Part shown: positions 1 through 8,376 of the stretch, piece after piece
How the letters are laid out: every line of letters starts with the position of its first letter
How positions within the stretch are numbered: position 1 is the stretch's first letter
Origin: Paraburkholderia largidicola
GTDB taxonomy: Bacteria; Pseudomonadota; Gammaproteobacteria; Burkholderiales; Burkholderiaceae
NCBI RefSeq assembly: GCF_013426895.1
Contig: NZ_AP023174.1
Span: forward strand, 3,162,001-3,226,000
Reading direction: 5' to 3'
DNA: 64,000 bases
Made by a program: the position numbers and the translations under genes
Notes under the pieces: model-generated
What the model saw: only the letters and a program-made list of their open reading frames with translations
Databases searched by the model: none
What the model was told of the DNA's origin: nothing

Positions 1-1491
1 ACTCTTCGGCAGCGCGAGGTTCAGCACCGATTGCTCGGTCGCGGCGCTGCGCGACAGTTCGCCGGAGATGCGCCCCTGGCGCATCACGAGGATCCGGTCG
101 GACACGCCCAGCACTTCCGGCAGTTCCGACGAAATCATCACGATCGCGCAGCCGCGCTGGGCCAGCTCGTAAATCACGTTGTAAATCTCGTGCTTCGCGC
201 CGACGTCGATGCCGCGCGTCGGCTCGTCGAGAATCACGACGCGCAGATCCGGCTCGGCCAGCCAGCGCGACAGAATCGCCTTCTGCTGGTTGCCGCCCGA
301 CAGAAAACGGATCTTCTGCCGGCGGCTCGGCGTCTTGATCTTCAGCAGCTTGATGAAACGGTCCGCCGTTTCGGCTTCCTTCTTGCGATCGAGGAACAGC
401 CCCGCCTTCAGATAGTGACGGCGGCAGCTGATATTGATGTTCTCCGACACCGACGCAATCGCGACGATGCCTTCTTCCTTGCGGTCTTCCGGGCACAGCA
501 CGATGCCCTGGCGGATCGCTTCACCGGCGCTCTTCACCTTGATCGGCTTGCCGTCGAGCACCAGTTCGCCGCCCTTCTTCGGATCGTCGCCGTAGATCAG
601 GTGCATCAGTTCGCTGCGGCCCGCGCCCACGAGACCAAAGAAGCCGACGATCTCGCCGCGGCGCACTTCGAAGCTCGCCGGTTCCGCGAGCGGGCCGCCT
701 TCGATGTTCTTCACCGAGAAGCGCACTTCGCCGAGTTCGCGCGGCCGGTAGCCATAGATATCCGAGATCTCGCGGCCGACCATTTCGGCCACGATCGTGT
801 CGCGGCTCACGCCTTCGAGCGTCGGATGCGACGCGACCTTGCGGCCGTCGCGGAAAATCGTGCACGCGTCGCACAGCTGATAGATCTCGTCCATCCGGTG
901 TGAGATGTAGATCAGCGCGCGGTTGTCGGCGCGCAGATCGCGCACCAGCTTGAACAGCACTTCCGTTTCGCGGTGCGACAGCGAGCTGGTCGGCTCGTCG
1001 AGCGCGATCACGCGGGCGTTGCGCATCAGCGCCTTGCAGATTTCGACCATCTGGCGTTGCGCGATGGAGAGCTTGCGCAGCTTCGCGTTCGGATCGAGAT
1101 CCACGCCCATCGCTGCGAGCTGCTCGCGCACGTACCGCTTCGCGTCGCCCTTCTTCACGAAGCCGATCGTGTTCGGCAAGCGGCCGAGCAGCAGGTTTTC
1201 CGATACCGTCAGATCGGGCACGTACTGCAGTTCCTGGTGAATCACCGCGATGCCCGAGGCAATCGATGCGCCTGCGCTTGCAAAACGCACTTCGTTGCCG
1301 TCGATCATCACGCGGCCGGAATCCGGCTGATATTCACCGCCGAGAATCTTGAGCAGGGTCGATTTCCCTGCGCCGTTTTCGCCCATCAGGCCGTGCACCT
1401 GGCCGGCGTGCACGTCGAAAGAGATGCCGTCGAGCGCACGCACGCCTGGAAACACCTTGCCGATATTGTCAAAACGCAGCGTCGCTGACAC
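1..1491 (-). CDS. araG: L-arabinose/D-galactose ABC transporter ATP-binding protein AraG (C-terminus cut by window edge)
   Basis: Cytoplasmic ATPase that powers sugar import through an AraH-type permease, which should lie just off the left edge. The 497 visible residues hold two ABC domains. The first has Walker [10 protein letters not shown] at residues 37-45, signature LSIAQRQ and Walker [10 protein letters not shown]. The second has the degenerate Walker [10 protein letters not shown] typical of sugar-type duplicated ATPases, signature LSGGNQQK and [10 protein letters not shown]. The start is GTG at 1491, chosen because GGAGG lies 4 bases upstream and the residues after it match the family start. 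E. coli AraG is about 504 residues, so only the last few are missing. It lies 146 bases downstream of araF in the same direction. The family call is firm; the exact sugar is inferred from AraF and the operon. Confidence 0.93.
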   Translation of the reverse strand, partial: MSATLRFDNIGKVFPGVRALDGISFDVHAGQVHGLMGENGAGKSTLLKILGGEYQPDSGRVMIDGNEVRFASAGASIASGIAVIHQELQYVPDLTVSENLLLGRLPNTIGFVKKGDAKRYVREQLAAMGVDLDPNAKLRKLSIAQRQMVEICKALMRNARVIALDEPTSSLSHRETEVLFKLVRDLRADNRALIYISHRMDEIYQLCDACTIFRDGRKVASHPTLEGVSRDTIVAEMVGREISDIYGYRPRELGEVRFSVKNIEGGPLAEPASFEVRRGEIVGFFGLVGAGRSELMHLIYGDDPKKGGELVLDGKPIKVKSAGEAIRQGIVLCPEDRKEEGIVAIASVSENINISCRRHYLKAGLFLDRKKEAETADRFIKLLKIKTPSRRQKIRFLSGGNQQKAILSRWLAEPDLRVVILDEPTRGIDVGAKHEIYNVIYELAQRGCAIVMISSELPEVLGVSDRILVMRQGRISGELSRSAATEQSVLNLALPKS

Positions 1492-1595
1492 TTTGCCTCC
1501 TGTTACTTCGATTGAACCTTCGTGCATGCCGAAGCGCGTTTGTATGGCGCGGCGATCACGATGGCTGGTCCCTCTGCTTCTGATCCGTTCCGTCT

Positions 1596-1628
1596 CGCGC
1601 GTGAATGCCAGCCTGGCACTCACGCGCG
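1596..1628 (-). promoter_or_regulatory. intercistronic stem-loop after araF
   Basis: A 15-bp stem with one mismatch (arms 1596-1610 and 1614-1628, 3-base loop) begins 10 bases after the araF stop codon. No U-tract follows in the minus direction, so it is unlikely to be a simple terminator. In other binding-protein transport operons such structures stabilise the binding-protein mRNA and keep it more abundant than the membrane components. That role is inferred here. Confidence 0.6.
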
Positions 1629-1637
1629 TATTCCCGC

Positions 1638-2636
1638 TTACTTCGATGCGAGACCCATCTTTTCACGCACTTCGCCGACGTTGTCGCGCGTGGCCAGCAT
1701 GCCCGTCGTCAGCGTGAGCTTCGGCGGTTCCTTGCCTTGCGTGATCCAGGCGTACATCAGGTCCGACGTCTCTTCGCCGTGGCGCTTCGGGCTGATGATG
1801 ACCGTGCCGAAGAAGCCCGTCGGGTTCGGCTTCTTGAACTCGTTCAACGCCGAGTCCGAGCCGCCAATGCCGATGCCGATCATGTTGTCGGCCTTGAAGC
1901 CGCGGCCTTCCGCTGCGCGCACGGCGCCGAGCACGGCTTCGTCGTTCAGGCCGTAGGCAACCCAGTGCTTGAAGTTCGGATTCTTCGTCAGCGCGATGTT
2001 CGCTGCGTTGAACGCGTTTTCCGTGTCGGTCTTCGATTGCGGCGCGGCGATGATATTGGCCTTCGGGAAACCGGCGGCGATCAGCGCGTCGGTGGCGCCT
2101 GCCGTGCGGTCATGAGCCGTCGGCAGCTGTTCGTAGGTCACGTCGATCGCGCCGACGTCCTTCATGTCCCAGCCGCGCTTCTTGATTTCAGCCGCGATGC
2201 CTTCGCCAACCTGCTTGCCGATGTTGTAAGCCGAGATGCCCATGTGCGGCACCGATTCGATCGGCTTGCCTGCGCCGTCGACGAGACGGTCGTCCACCGT
2301 CATCATCTTCAGGTTGTCAGCCTTCGCCTTCGCGACGATGCCCGGTCCGAGCTTCACGTCCGGCGTGCAGATCACGAAACCTTGTGCCTTTTGCGCTGCG
2401 AGGTTGTCGATCGCGCTCATGACCTTCTCGCCCGACGGCGCGCCGATCTTCACCAGCGTGAAGCCCTTTTCTTTGGCAGCGGCTTCGGCGAACTTCCACT
2501 CGTCCTGGAACCACGGTTCTTCCGGCTGCTTCACGAGGAAGCCGATCTTGACCGGGTCGGCGGCTTGCGCGACGGGTGCGTTGAACAGCACCGCCGTCGC
2601 CGCTGCTGCCAGCGTGAGGAAAATTCTGCGTTTCAT
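1638..2636 (-). CDS. araF: periplasmic L-arabinose-type sugar-binding protein AraF
   Basis: Soluble periplasmic receptor that delivers sugar to the AraGH importer. The 332-residue product starts with a Sec signal peptide (KRR, hydrophobic AAAATAVLF core, likely cleavage after APVAQA). A periplasmic-binding-protein type I fold follows, with the family start [18 protein letters not shown]. Length agrees with E. coli AraF (about 329). I chose ATG at 2636, which is preceded by AGGAG; a longer frame to 2708 would bury the signal peptide. In E. coli this receptor also binds D-galactose and D-fucose, which fits the galactose-pathway genes upstream. A 177-base gap with a hairpin separates it from the SDR gene, and a second hairpin follows it. 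Confidence 0.93.
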   Translation of the reverse strand: MKRRIFLTLAAAATAVLFNAPVAQAADPVKIGFLVKQPEEPWFQDEWKFAEAAAKEKGFTLVKIGAPSGEKVMSAIDNLAAQKAQGFVICTPDVKLGPGIVAKAKADNLKMMTVDDRLVDGAGKPIESVPHMGISAYNIGKQVGEGIAAEIKKRGWDMKDVGAIDVTYEQLPTAHDRTAGATDALIAAGFPKANIIAAPQSKTDTENAFNAANIALTKNPNFKHWVAYGLNDEAVLGAVRAAEGRGFKADNMIGIGIGGSDSALNEFKKPNPTGFFGTVIISPKRHGEETSDLMYAWITQGKEPPKLTLTTGMLATRDNVGEVREKMGLASK

Positions 2637-2738
2637 AATGCGTGTCTCCTGACTAATGAGTAACGAGAAGGTTATCGGCCGCGTCTTCTTGTACCGCCAC
2701 CGACACACGCGGCCAGCGCGTCAGGCGGTTCACACCGT

Positions 2739-2756
2739 CGCCCCGTTTGCGGGGCG
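2739..2756 (-). promoter_or_regulatory. hairpin between SDR gene and araF
   Basis: Perfect 7-bp GC stem (CGCCCCG / CGGGGCG) with a 4-base loop in the 177-base gap between the SDR stop and the araF start. In the minus (operon) direction no T-run follows. It may be a processing or mRNA-stabilising element, or a pause site that sets the ratio of araF to the catabolic genes. Confidence 0.4.
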
Positions 2757-2813
2757 GCTTTGCTGCTTTTTCTGTTCCTTCGCTACTGCTTTGTTCTTTG
2801 CTTGTTCAGTCTT

Positions 2814-3590
2814 TCAGTCGTGGTAAAGCGCAGAGCGCCCGCCGTCGACGGTGATGCAACTCGCGTTGATGAAAGGCGCTTCATCCGACGCGAGAAATAC
2901 GGCTGTCATCGCGACTTCTTCCGGCTTGCCGATGCGCTTCATCGGCTGCAGATCGAGCGTCGCCTGCTTCGCGGCGGCGGGGTCCGTCTGACCGTCCCAC
3001 CAGTCGCGCGTCAGTTGCGTTTCGATGTAGCCCGGCGCGATCGCATTCACGCGCACGTTGCGCGGCGCGTATTCGATGCCGAGCGCGCGCGTGAGGCCGA
3101 TCACGCCGTGCTTCGCGACGGGATACGGGAAGCAGCCCGGAATGATCTTGAACGAGTGTGTCGACGCGATGTTCACGATGCTGCCCGCGCCGCGCTCGAC
3201 CATTCCCGGGAGCACCGCGCGGCAACCGTTCCACACGCCGTCCAGATCGACGGCGAAACAGCGGCGCCAGTCGTCGTCGGTCATCGTCAGCGGATCGCAG
3301 AACACGTTGATGCCTGCGTTGTTCACCAGCACGTCGATCGCACCGAACGCTTTTTCGCCTTCGCTCACCGCGCGCTGCACCGACGCCGACTGCGTGACGT
3401 CCGTCTGCACGGCAAGCGTCTTGCCGCCCGTTTGCGCGGCAATGTCGGCGGCCGTGCGCTGTGCGGTTTCGATATCGAGTTCCGCGAGCACGACAGCCGC
3501 GCCCTCGCGCGCGAACGCCGTCGCGATCGCCGCGCCGATGCCGCGTCCCGCACCCGTCACCAGCGCGACCTTGCCTTGCAGCCGTTTCAT
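2814..3590 (-). CDS. SDR-family sugar 1-dehydrogenase (probable D-galactose / L-arabinose 1-dehydrogenase)
   Basis: NAD(P)-dependent short-chain dehydrogenase of 258 residues. Seen: cofactor motif TGAGRGIG at residues 12-19, NNAG motif, catalytic Ser in NIAST and the YxxxK pair in YPVAK, and a C-terminal DGG typical of classical SDRs. Its neighbours are a 2-keto-3-deoxygalactonate kinase, the matching aldolase and an arabinose-type importer. The likely reaction is therefore oxidation of D-galactose (and perhaps L-arabinose) to the lactone, the first step of the De Ley-Doudoroff route. Substrate is inferred from context. The start ATG overlaps the dgoA stop by 4 bases (ATGA), which suggests translational coupling. 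No lactonase or galactonate dehydratase gene is in the window. Confidence 0.85.
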   Translation of the reverse strand: MKRLQGKVALVTGAGRGIGAAIATAFAREGAAVVLAELDIETAQRTAADIAAQTGGKTLAVQTDVTQSASVQRAVSEGEKAFGAIDVLVNNAGINVFCDPLTMTDDDWRRCFAVDLDGVWNGCRAVLPGMVERGAGSIVNIASTHSFKIIPGCFPYPVAKHGVIGLTRALGIEYAPRNVRVNAIAPGYIETQLTRDWWDGQTDPAAAKQATLDLQPMKRIGKPEEVAMTAVFLASDEAPFINASCITVDGGRSALYHD

Positions 3591-4267
3591 TTCTTCACGC
3601 CCGCGCGCGCAATGCGCAGGCCGTTGATGAACGCCTTCGCATGCGAAGCCGTCGTCGTCGCCGGCTGGCCGGGTTTGTAGAGCGCCGAGCCGAGGCCGAA
3701 ACCATTCGCGCCAGCGGACAGGAACGGTCCCATGTTGTCCGGCAAGATCCCGCCGACGGGCAGCAGCGGCACGTCCTTGTGAATCACTGCGCGCCACGCC
3801 TTCACGACCTGGCAGCCGAGTTGCTCGGCGGGGAACATCTTCAGCACGTCCGCGCCGTTCTTCAGCGCGATAAAGGCTTCCGTCGGCGTCGCGACGCCGG
3901 GCGCGCACGCCATCGCGAGCGACTTCGCCGTCGTCACGACTTCGGGGTCGCTGTGCGGCATCACGATCAGCTCGCCGCCCGCCGCCTTCACGTCGTGCAC
4001 GAGTTCGCCGCGCAGCACCGTGCCCGCGCCGATGATGGCATCGACGGGCAACGCCTGGCGGATCGCCGCGATGCTGTCGAACGGGTTCGGCGAATTGAGC
4101 GGCACTTCGATGATGCGAAAGCCCGCTTCGTAGAGTGCGCGGCCGTGATCGGCGGCATCGGCGGGCGTGATGCCGCGCAGAATCGCGACCAGCGGGCACG
4201 CTTCGAATGCGGCCATCAGGCCGGCGTGCGGCTGGTACGGTGCGGGCAGATTCAGATCGAGTGACAT
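3587..4267 (-). CDS. dgoA: 2-dehydro-3-deoxy-6-phosphogalactonate aldolase
   Basis: Class I aldolase that splits KDPGal into pyruvate and glyceraldehyde 3-phosphate, the last step of galactonate catabolism. The 226 residues form the KDPG/KDPGal aldolase barrel. Seen: LVAILRG near the N-terminus, the acidic residue in IIEVPLNS, the phosphate-binding GAGTV, the Schiff-base lysine in VLKMFPAE, and LPVGGI. The start is ATG at 4267, preceded by AAAGGAAC. It is separated from dgoK by 53 bases and overlaps the SDR start by 4. KDPG aldolase (eda) is the alternative, but the dgoK neighbour favours KDPGal. Confidence 0.9.
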   Translation of the reverse strand: MSLDLNLPAPYQPHAGLMAAFEACPLVAILRGITPADAADHGRALYEAGFRIIEVPLNSPNPFDSIAAIRQALPVDAIIGAGTVLRGELVHDVKAAGGELIVMPHSDPEVVTTAKSLAMACAPGVATPTEAFIALKNGADVLKMFPAEQLGCQVVKAWRAVIHKDVPLLPVGGILPDNMGPFLSAGANGFGLGSALYKPGQPATTTASHAKAFINGLRIARAGVKK

Positions 4268-4320
4268 GACGGTTCCTTTGATTCGTTGTGCGCCGGCGCA
4301 GGTCGGGTTCAGGCCGCGCT

Positions 4321-5370
4321 TCAGGTCGCCTGCGCGGCGCCCGACGCCTCGCTGACGAGACCCGCTTGCGCCGCGATGCGCCACAAGCCGCGCTCGGTCG
4401 CCTGCTTCACGAGGTCCGCCTGATGACAGCCGAATTGCGCGAGCGCGAGCCGGTAGCGTTCGCAGAGCGCCTCGTTGCCGATCAGTTGCAGCGCGCTGCC
4501 GGCGAGCGTCGATTGCTGTTGCGCGAGTGCTGCTTCGAGGCCGCTCAGTTCGTGGCCGATCAGCAGGCCGGACAGGTAATCGGGTTGTTGCTCGCGCGCA
4601 AGCTGGCCCGTCAGGCCCAGCGTGCGCGTGCTGAATATCGTTGCGAGCACGCCGGCCTTGCCCTTGTCGCGCGCGACGCGCACGCCGCGCAGGAAGGCCT
4701 CGGTGTCGGGCTGGTCGGGCGTGAGCATCGTGCGGCCGAGAATGGTGTGCTCGGAAAGCGCCGCGAAGACTTCACCCGTCATGAACGTGTCGAAGCGCTC
4801 GATCTTCGCGTCGCGCACCATCACCCATTTCGCGTGCGTGCCGGGCAGGCCGATCAGCAGGCCCTTGCCCGCCGCCGACGGTTCCGCGCAGGCCAGCGCG
4901 CCGAAAATCTGCGTTTCCTCGCCGCGCATCACGTTCGGCAGTTCGCCGTTCTGCAGCACGCCGGGGACGATATTCAGCGTCACGCCGCGCGCCGTCTGCA
5001 CGCGCACGATGCCGTCGACGAGCGCATCGGCGCTGGCGGGCGCATTCACGTACGGCGCTTCCTTCCAGCCTTGCGCGCTGCCGACCATGCCGGCAGCGAT
5101 CACGGGCAGCTCAGGCGTGCGGTCCAGCCAGGCGCCGACGACGGCATCGAACGCCGCGTCGAAGCCGCCTTCCGCCGCCGGGCGCGGCAAATTCATGATG
5201 CCCGCCGTCGACGCGCGCGTTTCCAGCACGGCGCCGTTAGCGTCGTACAGATACGCACGCAGCGACGTCGTGCCCCAGTCGAGCGCGATCAGCGCGGCAT
5301 GACCCGCTGCTGCCGCCGTCTGCGCCGGCTGGGCTTGTTCCGTGGACAGGGTCGAGCCCGTCTGAGTCAT
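4321..5370 (-). CDS. dgoK: 2-dehydro-3-deoxygalactonokinase
   Basis: Phosphorylates 2-keto-3-deoxygalactonate at C6 using ATP, supplying the substrate of DgoA. The 349 residues show the DGOK-family N-terminus (IALDWGTTSLRAYLYD, an ASKHA-type phosphate-1 motif), PVIAAGMVGSAQGW, and the family motif LIGLPGTHAKWV. Its ATG overlaps the TGA of the upstream iclR-type gene by 4 bases, so regulator and kinase are probably translationally coupled. The first 25 or so residues (Thr/Gln/Ala-rich) look like a variable extension before the conserved core. Confidence 0.92.
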   Translation of the reverse strand: MTQTGSTLSTEQAQPAQTAAAAGHAALIALDWGTTSLRAYLYDANGAVLETRASTAGIMNLPRPAAEGGFDAAFDAVVGAWLDRTPELPVIAAGMVGSAQGWKEAPYVNAPASADALVDGIVRVQTARGVTLNIVPGVLQNGELPNVMRGEETQIFGALACAEPSAAGKGLLIGLPGTHAKWVMVRDAKIERFDTFMTGEVFAALSEHTILGRTMLTPDQPDTEAFLRGVRVARDKGKAGVLATIFSTRTLGLTGQLAREQQPDYLSGLLIGHELSGLEAALAQQQSTLAGSALQLIGNEALCERYRLALAQFGCHQADLVKQATERGLWRIAAQAGLVSEASGAAQAT

Positions 5371-6320
5371 CGTTTGATCCTGCGGGTAGTCGGTTGCGGA
5401 ACACGCCAGCCCAGTTCTTCCGAAATCGCGCGCGCCTCGCGCTGCACGACGGGAATCAGCTCGTCCATGCGTTCGAGCGACATGTACGGAATCGTGCTCG
5501 CGACCGACAGCGCCGCGACGATCGAACCCGACGCGTCGCGCACGGGCGCGGCCACGCAGCGGATCGACGCTTCGTTTTCCTCGAGGTCGAACGTGAAGCC
5601 GCCCGCCGAGTAGTTCGTCATGCGCTGCATGAAGGTCTGCTGGTCCGGGCGGTTGTCGGGCTTGAAACTGACGCCGGCCAGCGCGCGGCGCGACGCGTCG
5701 AACAGCGACTGCCACTGGTCGGGACCGAGGTCGAGCATCATCGCCTTGCCGATACCCGTCGATGCGAGCGGCATCCGGTGGCCGACGCGCGAGCGCATTT
5801 CGAGGCCGCGCGTGCCGGGAATCTTGTCGATGTACAGCACGTCGTCGCCGTCGCGCACGCCGAGATGGATCGTGTCGTGCGTCAGTTCGGCGAGCGACGC
5901 CAGATGCGGACGCGCGACGGTCGTGAGCGGCATCTGCTCGAGCGCGATCGTGCCGAGTTCGATCAGCTTCGGACCGAGCAGGTAGCCGCCCTGCACCTGG
6001 CGCAGATAGCGCGCCTGCACGAGGCTGCTGACGAGCCGGTGCGTGGTGCTGCGCGTCGTGCCGAGCGCGGCGCCGAAGGTGCGCAGATCGCGCACGCCCG
6101 CGGCGGCGGCTTCGAGAATCGCGAGGCCGCGCAGCAGCGTCTGCGTGCCGGCTTGCTGCGGCGTGATGTCGAGCAGCGTGCTCGGCAGGCCGATCGTGTC
6201 GGCAGGCGGCGTCGGCACGACCGCGCCGTTGGCGGGACGCGCGGCGGGCTTGCGCACGGTTTCGACTTCAAGCGCCTCGGGCGCTTCGGACTCGACGTGA
6301 GAGGTCATCGCTTTGTTCAT
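5367..6320 (-). CDS. IclR-family transcriptional regulator, first gene of the sugar operon
   Basis: DNA-binding regulator of 317 residues. A disordered Pro/Ala-rich leader of about 55 residues precedes an N-terminal winged helix (from QTLLRGLAILEAA, with recognition region TTRSTTHRLVSSLV). The IclR effector-binding domain follows (GYLLGPKLIELG, RSRVGHRMPLASTGIGKAM, and SIRCVAAPVRD with its conserved Cys). It is the 5' gene of an operon carrying dgoK, dgoA, the SDR, araF and araG, so it most likely senses galactose, galactonate or a relative and controls its own operon. I used ATG at 6320. ATG at 6308 is also possible, and neither has a clear Shine-Dalgarno; a longer reading to 6332 would need a TTG. 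Confidence 0.88.
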   Translation of the reverse strand: MNKAMTSHVESEAPEALEVETVRKPAARPANGAVVPTPPADTIGLPSTLLDITPQQAGTQTLLRGLAILEAAAAGVRDLRTFGAALGTTRSTTHRLVSSLVQARYLRQVQGGYLLGPKLIELGTIALEQMPLTTVARPHLASLAELTHDTIHLGVRDGDDVLYIDKIPGTRGLEMRSRVGHRMPLASTGIGKAMMLDLGPDQWQSLFDASRRALAGVSFKPDNRPDQQTFMQRMTNYSAGGFTFDLEENEASIRCVAAPVRDASGSIVAALSVASTIPYMSLERMDELIPVVQREARAISEELGWRVPQPTTRRIKR

Positions 6321-6553
6321 GGCGACTGGCAACAGACAAAAGGTGAGTTACCGCGAAATGCCGGCGTGACGGTGCGCGTCGGGCGTGGTTCGAAGCTGAG
6401 CGTGATTCGCGCGGTTTGGCGCGAGCGAGCTGTGCAGCAAGGTGCTGGAAGGCATGGCGTGGTGTCTCCGATTTTCGTCCCGCTGCGCGCACCGCGCGGT
6501 TTTGCGCTGGCGACGAGGCGGTGTTTCTGGCCGGTGTCGGCTCGTTGAACCGG

Positions 6554-6583
6554 ATTGTAGGGCGCTTTTTTGAGATTCACCAA
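6554..6583 (-). promoter_or_regulatory. putative sigma-70 promoter of the sugar operon, with a possible operator upstream
   Basis: On the minus strand TTGGTG (6583-6578) and TACAAT (6559-6554) are separated by 18 bases. Just upstream, 6599-6612 reads TCCATATTTTGGGA on the plus strand, an imperfect dyad (TCC / GGA arms) that could bind the IclR-type regulator. This implies a leader of about 220 bases before the regulator start. The remaining bases between 6321 and 6651 show no other feature. Consensus matching only, so moderate to low confidence. Confidence 0.4.
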
Positions 6584-6651
6584 CATATGAACGTGACGTC
6601 CATATTTTGGGAATTACGTGAAATCGGATGGCGTGTGCCCAAGCAGAAAGC

Positions 6652-6686
6652 AAAACGGCGGGTCCCGTTACGGGATCCGCCGTTTT
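6652..6686 (-). terminator. intrinsic terminator downstream of mtgA
   Basis: A 16-position stem (6652-6667 with 6671-6686, loop TTA), rich in GC at its centre and flanked by an A-run and a T-run. It lies 24 bases past the mtgA stop codon on the minus strand. One position is a G-U pair in plus-strand RNA and a mismatch in minus-strand RNA. It separates the mtgA operon from the sugar operon. Confidence 0.8.
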
Positions 6687-6709
6687 TGTGGCCATTCGGT
6701 GTGCGGAAC

Positions 6710-7456
6710 TCAGTCCGGCAGTTCCGCCGCGCCCATCCGGCGCGCGATCACCCGCGCGCGTTGCGTGAGATAGCTGGAAGTACGATGCTCGTCGAAGTAT
6801 TTCGGTCTCGGCAGCATGACTGCGAGCCGCGCAGATTGCCCGGCCGTCAGCTTCGCGGCCGATGTCTTGAAGTAATAACGCGCCGCCGCTTCCGCGCCAT
6901 ACACGCCATTGCCCCATTCGACCGAATTCAGATAGATCTCGAAGATGCGCTCCTTGTCCATCAGCGTCTCGAGCATCCACGTGATGATCAGTTCCTGGCC
7001 CTTGCGGATATAGCTCTTTTCACGCGACAAGAACAGATTGCGCGCCAGCTGCTGCGTGATCGTGGAGCCGCCCGCGACGATCTTGCCGCGCGCCTTGTTC
7101 TTCTCCCATGCCTGCAGAATCGCGTCCGTCTCGTAGCCGTTGTTACTGGCGAAGTTCGCATCTTCCGAAGCGATGATCGCGCGCTTCAGATTGCGCGAGA
7201 TCTGATCGTAGGGCACCCACGTATGCTGGAGCGACAGATCGGGACGCTCTTGAGAAAGACGCCAGGCATCGGAACGCATGAAGGCCGTCGATTGCGGATT
7301 CACGGTGTTCCACACGGCGATCTGCGCGAAATAGAAAAGCTGCGTGGCGACCCACGCGACGACGAACACCGCGCCGGCATACAGCACCCAGCGTGCGGGA
7401 CTCGCGCCGGCCCGCTGCCCCTTCGCGCGCCTCGTCTTCGTCATTGTCGTCGCCAT
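6710..7456 (-). CDS. mtgA: monofunctional biosynthetic peptidoglycan glycosyltransferase
   Basis: Inner-membrane enzyme that polymerises lipid II into glycan strands. The 248 residues start with a basic cytoplasmic tail and one transmembrane segment at about 24-45, followed by a GT51 domain. Seen: the catalytic-Glu motif [42 protein letters not shown] and [10 protein letters not shown], the motifs of this family in order. There is no transpeptidase domain, so this is MtgA rather than a class A PBP. It ends the operon that descends from the RNase gene through aroE; the gap to aroE is 47 bases. Confidence 0.95.
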   Translation of the reverse strand: MATTMTKTRRAKGQRAGASPARWVLYAGAVFVVAWVATQLFYFAQIAVWNTVNPQSTAFMRSDAWRLSQERPDLSLQHTWVPYDQISRNLKRAIIASEDANFASNNGYETDAILQAWEKNKARGKIVAGGSTITQQLARNLFLSREKSYIRKGQELIITWMLETLMDKERIFEIYLNSVEWGNGVYGAEAAARYYFKTSAAKLTAGQSARLAVMLPRPKYFDEHRTSSYLTQRARVIARRMGAAELPD

Positions 7457-7503
7457 GTCGTGGAATCTGGAGGCGCGTCGCTTGCGTTGATCGGCTCAGC
7501 CGC

Positions 7504-8376
7504 TCACGCGCTTTGCGGCGCGCGCAGCATCTCGCGCAGCGCGGCGAGCACGGGCGCGCCGTCGGGGCGCACGCCGCGCCACACGAAGAACGATTCCGCC
7601 GCCTGCTCGACCAGCATGCCGAGGCCGTCCGCCGCGCGCGCGCCGAGCTGGCTGGCGTGCTGCATGAAAACGGTCGGCTGCGCGCCGTACATCATGTCGT
7701 ACGCGAGCGTGCCCGCGCCGAACGCGCCGTCGTCGCACTCGGGCAACGACGCATCGAGGCTGCTCGCCGTCGCGTTGACGATCACGTCGTAGGCGCCTGT
7801 TTCGATCGCTTGCGCACTGCCGCCCGTCAGACGGCATGCGGCGTCGCTGGCCGCGCCGGCGAATTGTGCAACCAGCGCCTCGGCCTTCGATGCCGTGCGA
7901 TTCACGATGGTGAGCGATTGCGGCTTGCGCTCGAGCATCGGCAGCACGACGCCGCGCGCCGCGCCGCCCGCGCCGAGCAGCAGCACGCGCGCGCCTTTCA
8001 GCGACACGCCCAGGTTCACTTCGATATCGCGCACGAGGCCGAAGCCATCCGTGTTGTCGCCGTAGACGCCGCCGTCCTTCTCGAAGCGCAACGTATTCAC
8101 CGCGCCCGCCGCGGCCGCGCGCGGCGACAGCGTGGTCGCAAACGCGTGCGCGTCGAGCTTGAACGGCACGGTGACGTTCATGCCGCGCCCACCTTCGGCG
8201 ATGAAGGCACGCACGTGCGACACGAACTGATCGACGGGCGCGAGCAGGCGGCCATATTCGACGGGTTCGCCCGTCTGCTCGGCAAAGCGCGCATGGATGA
8301 GCGGCGACTTGCTGTGCGCGATCGGATTGCCGATCACCGCGTAGCGGTCGCGCTGGGTGGTCGTGTCGGTCGTCAT
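7504..8376 (-). CDS. aroE: shikimate dehydrogenase
   Basis: NADPH-dependent reduction of 3-dehydroshikimate to shikimate in aromatic amino acid synthesis. Seen in 290 residues: N-terminal YAVIGNPIAHSKSP, catalytic lysine in NVTVPFK, aspartate in NTDGFGL, the nucleotide-binding GAGGAARGV, the NADPH-selecting NRT, and DMMYGAQPT. Its ATG overlaps the stop of the upstream exoribonuclease gene by 4 bases. The 3-dehydroquinase that feeds this pathway (aroQ) is also in the window at 14.3 kb but in a separate unit. Confidence 0.95.
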   Translation of the reverse strand: MTTDTTTQRDRYAVIGNPIAHSKSPLIHARFAEQTGEPVEYGRLLAPVDQFVSHVRAFIAEGGRGMNVTVPFKLDAHAFATTLSPRAAAAGAVNTLRFEKDGGVYGDNTDGFGLVRDIEVNLGVSLKGARVLLLGAGGAARGVVLPMLERKPQSLTIVNRTASKAEALVAQFAGAASDAACRLTGGSAQAIETGAYDVIVNATASSLDASLPECDDGAFGAGTLAYDMMYGAQPTVFMQHASQLGARAADGLGMLVEQAAESFFVWRGVRPDGAPVLAALREMLRAPQSA

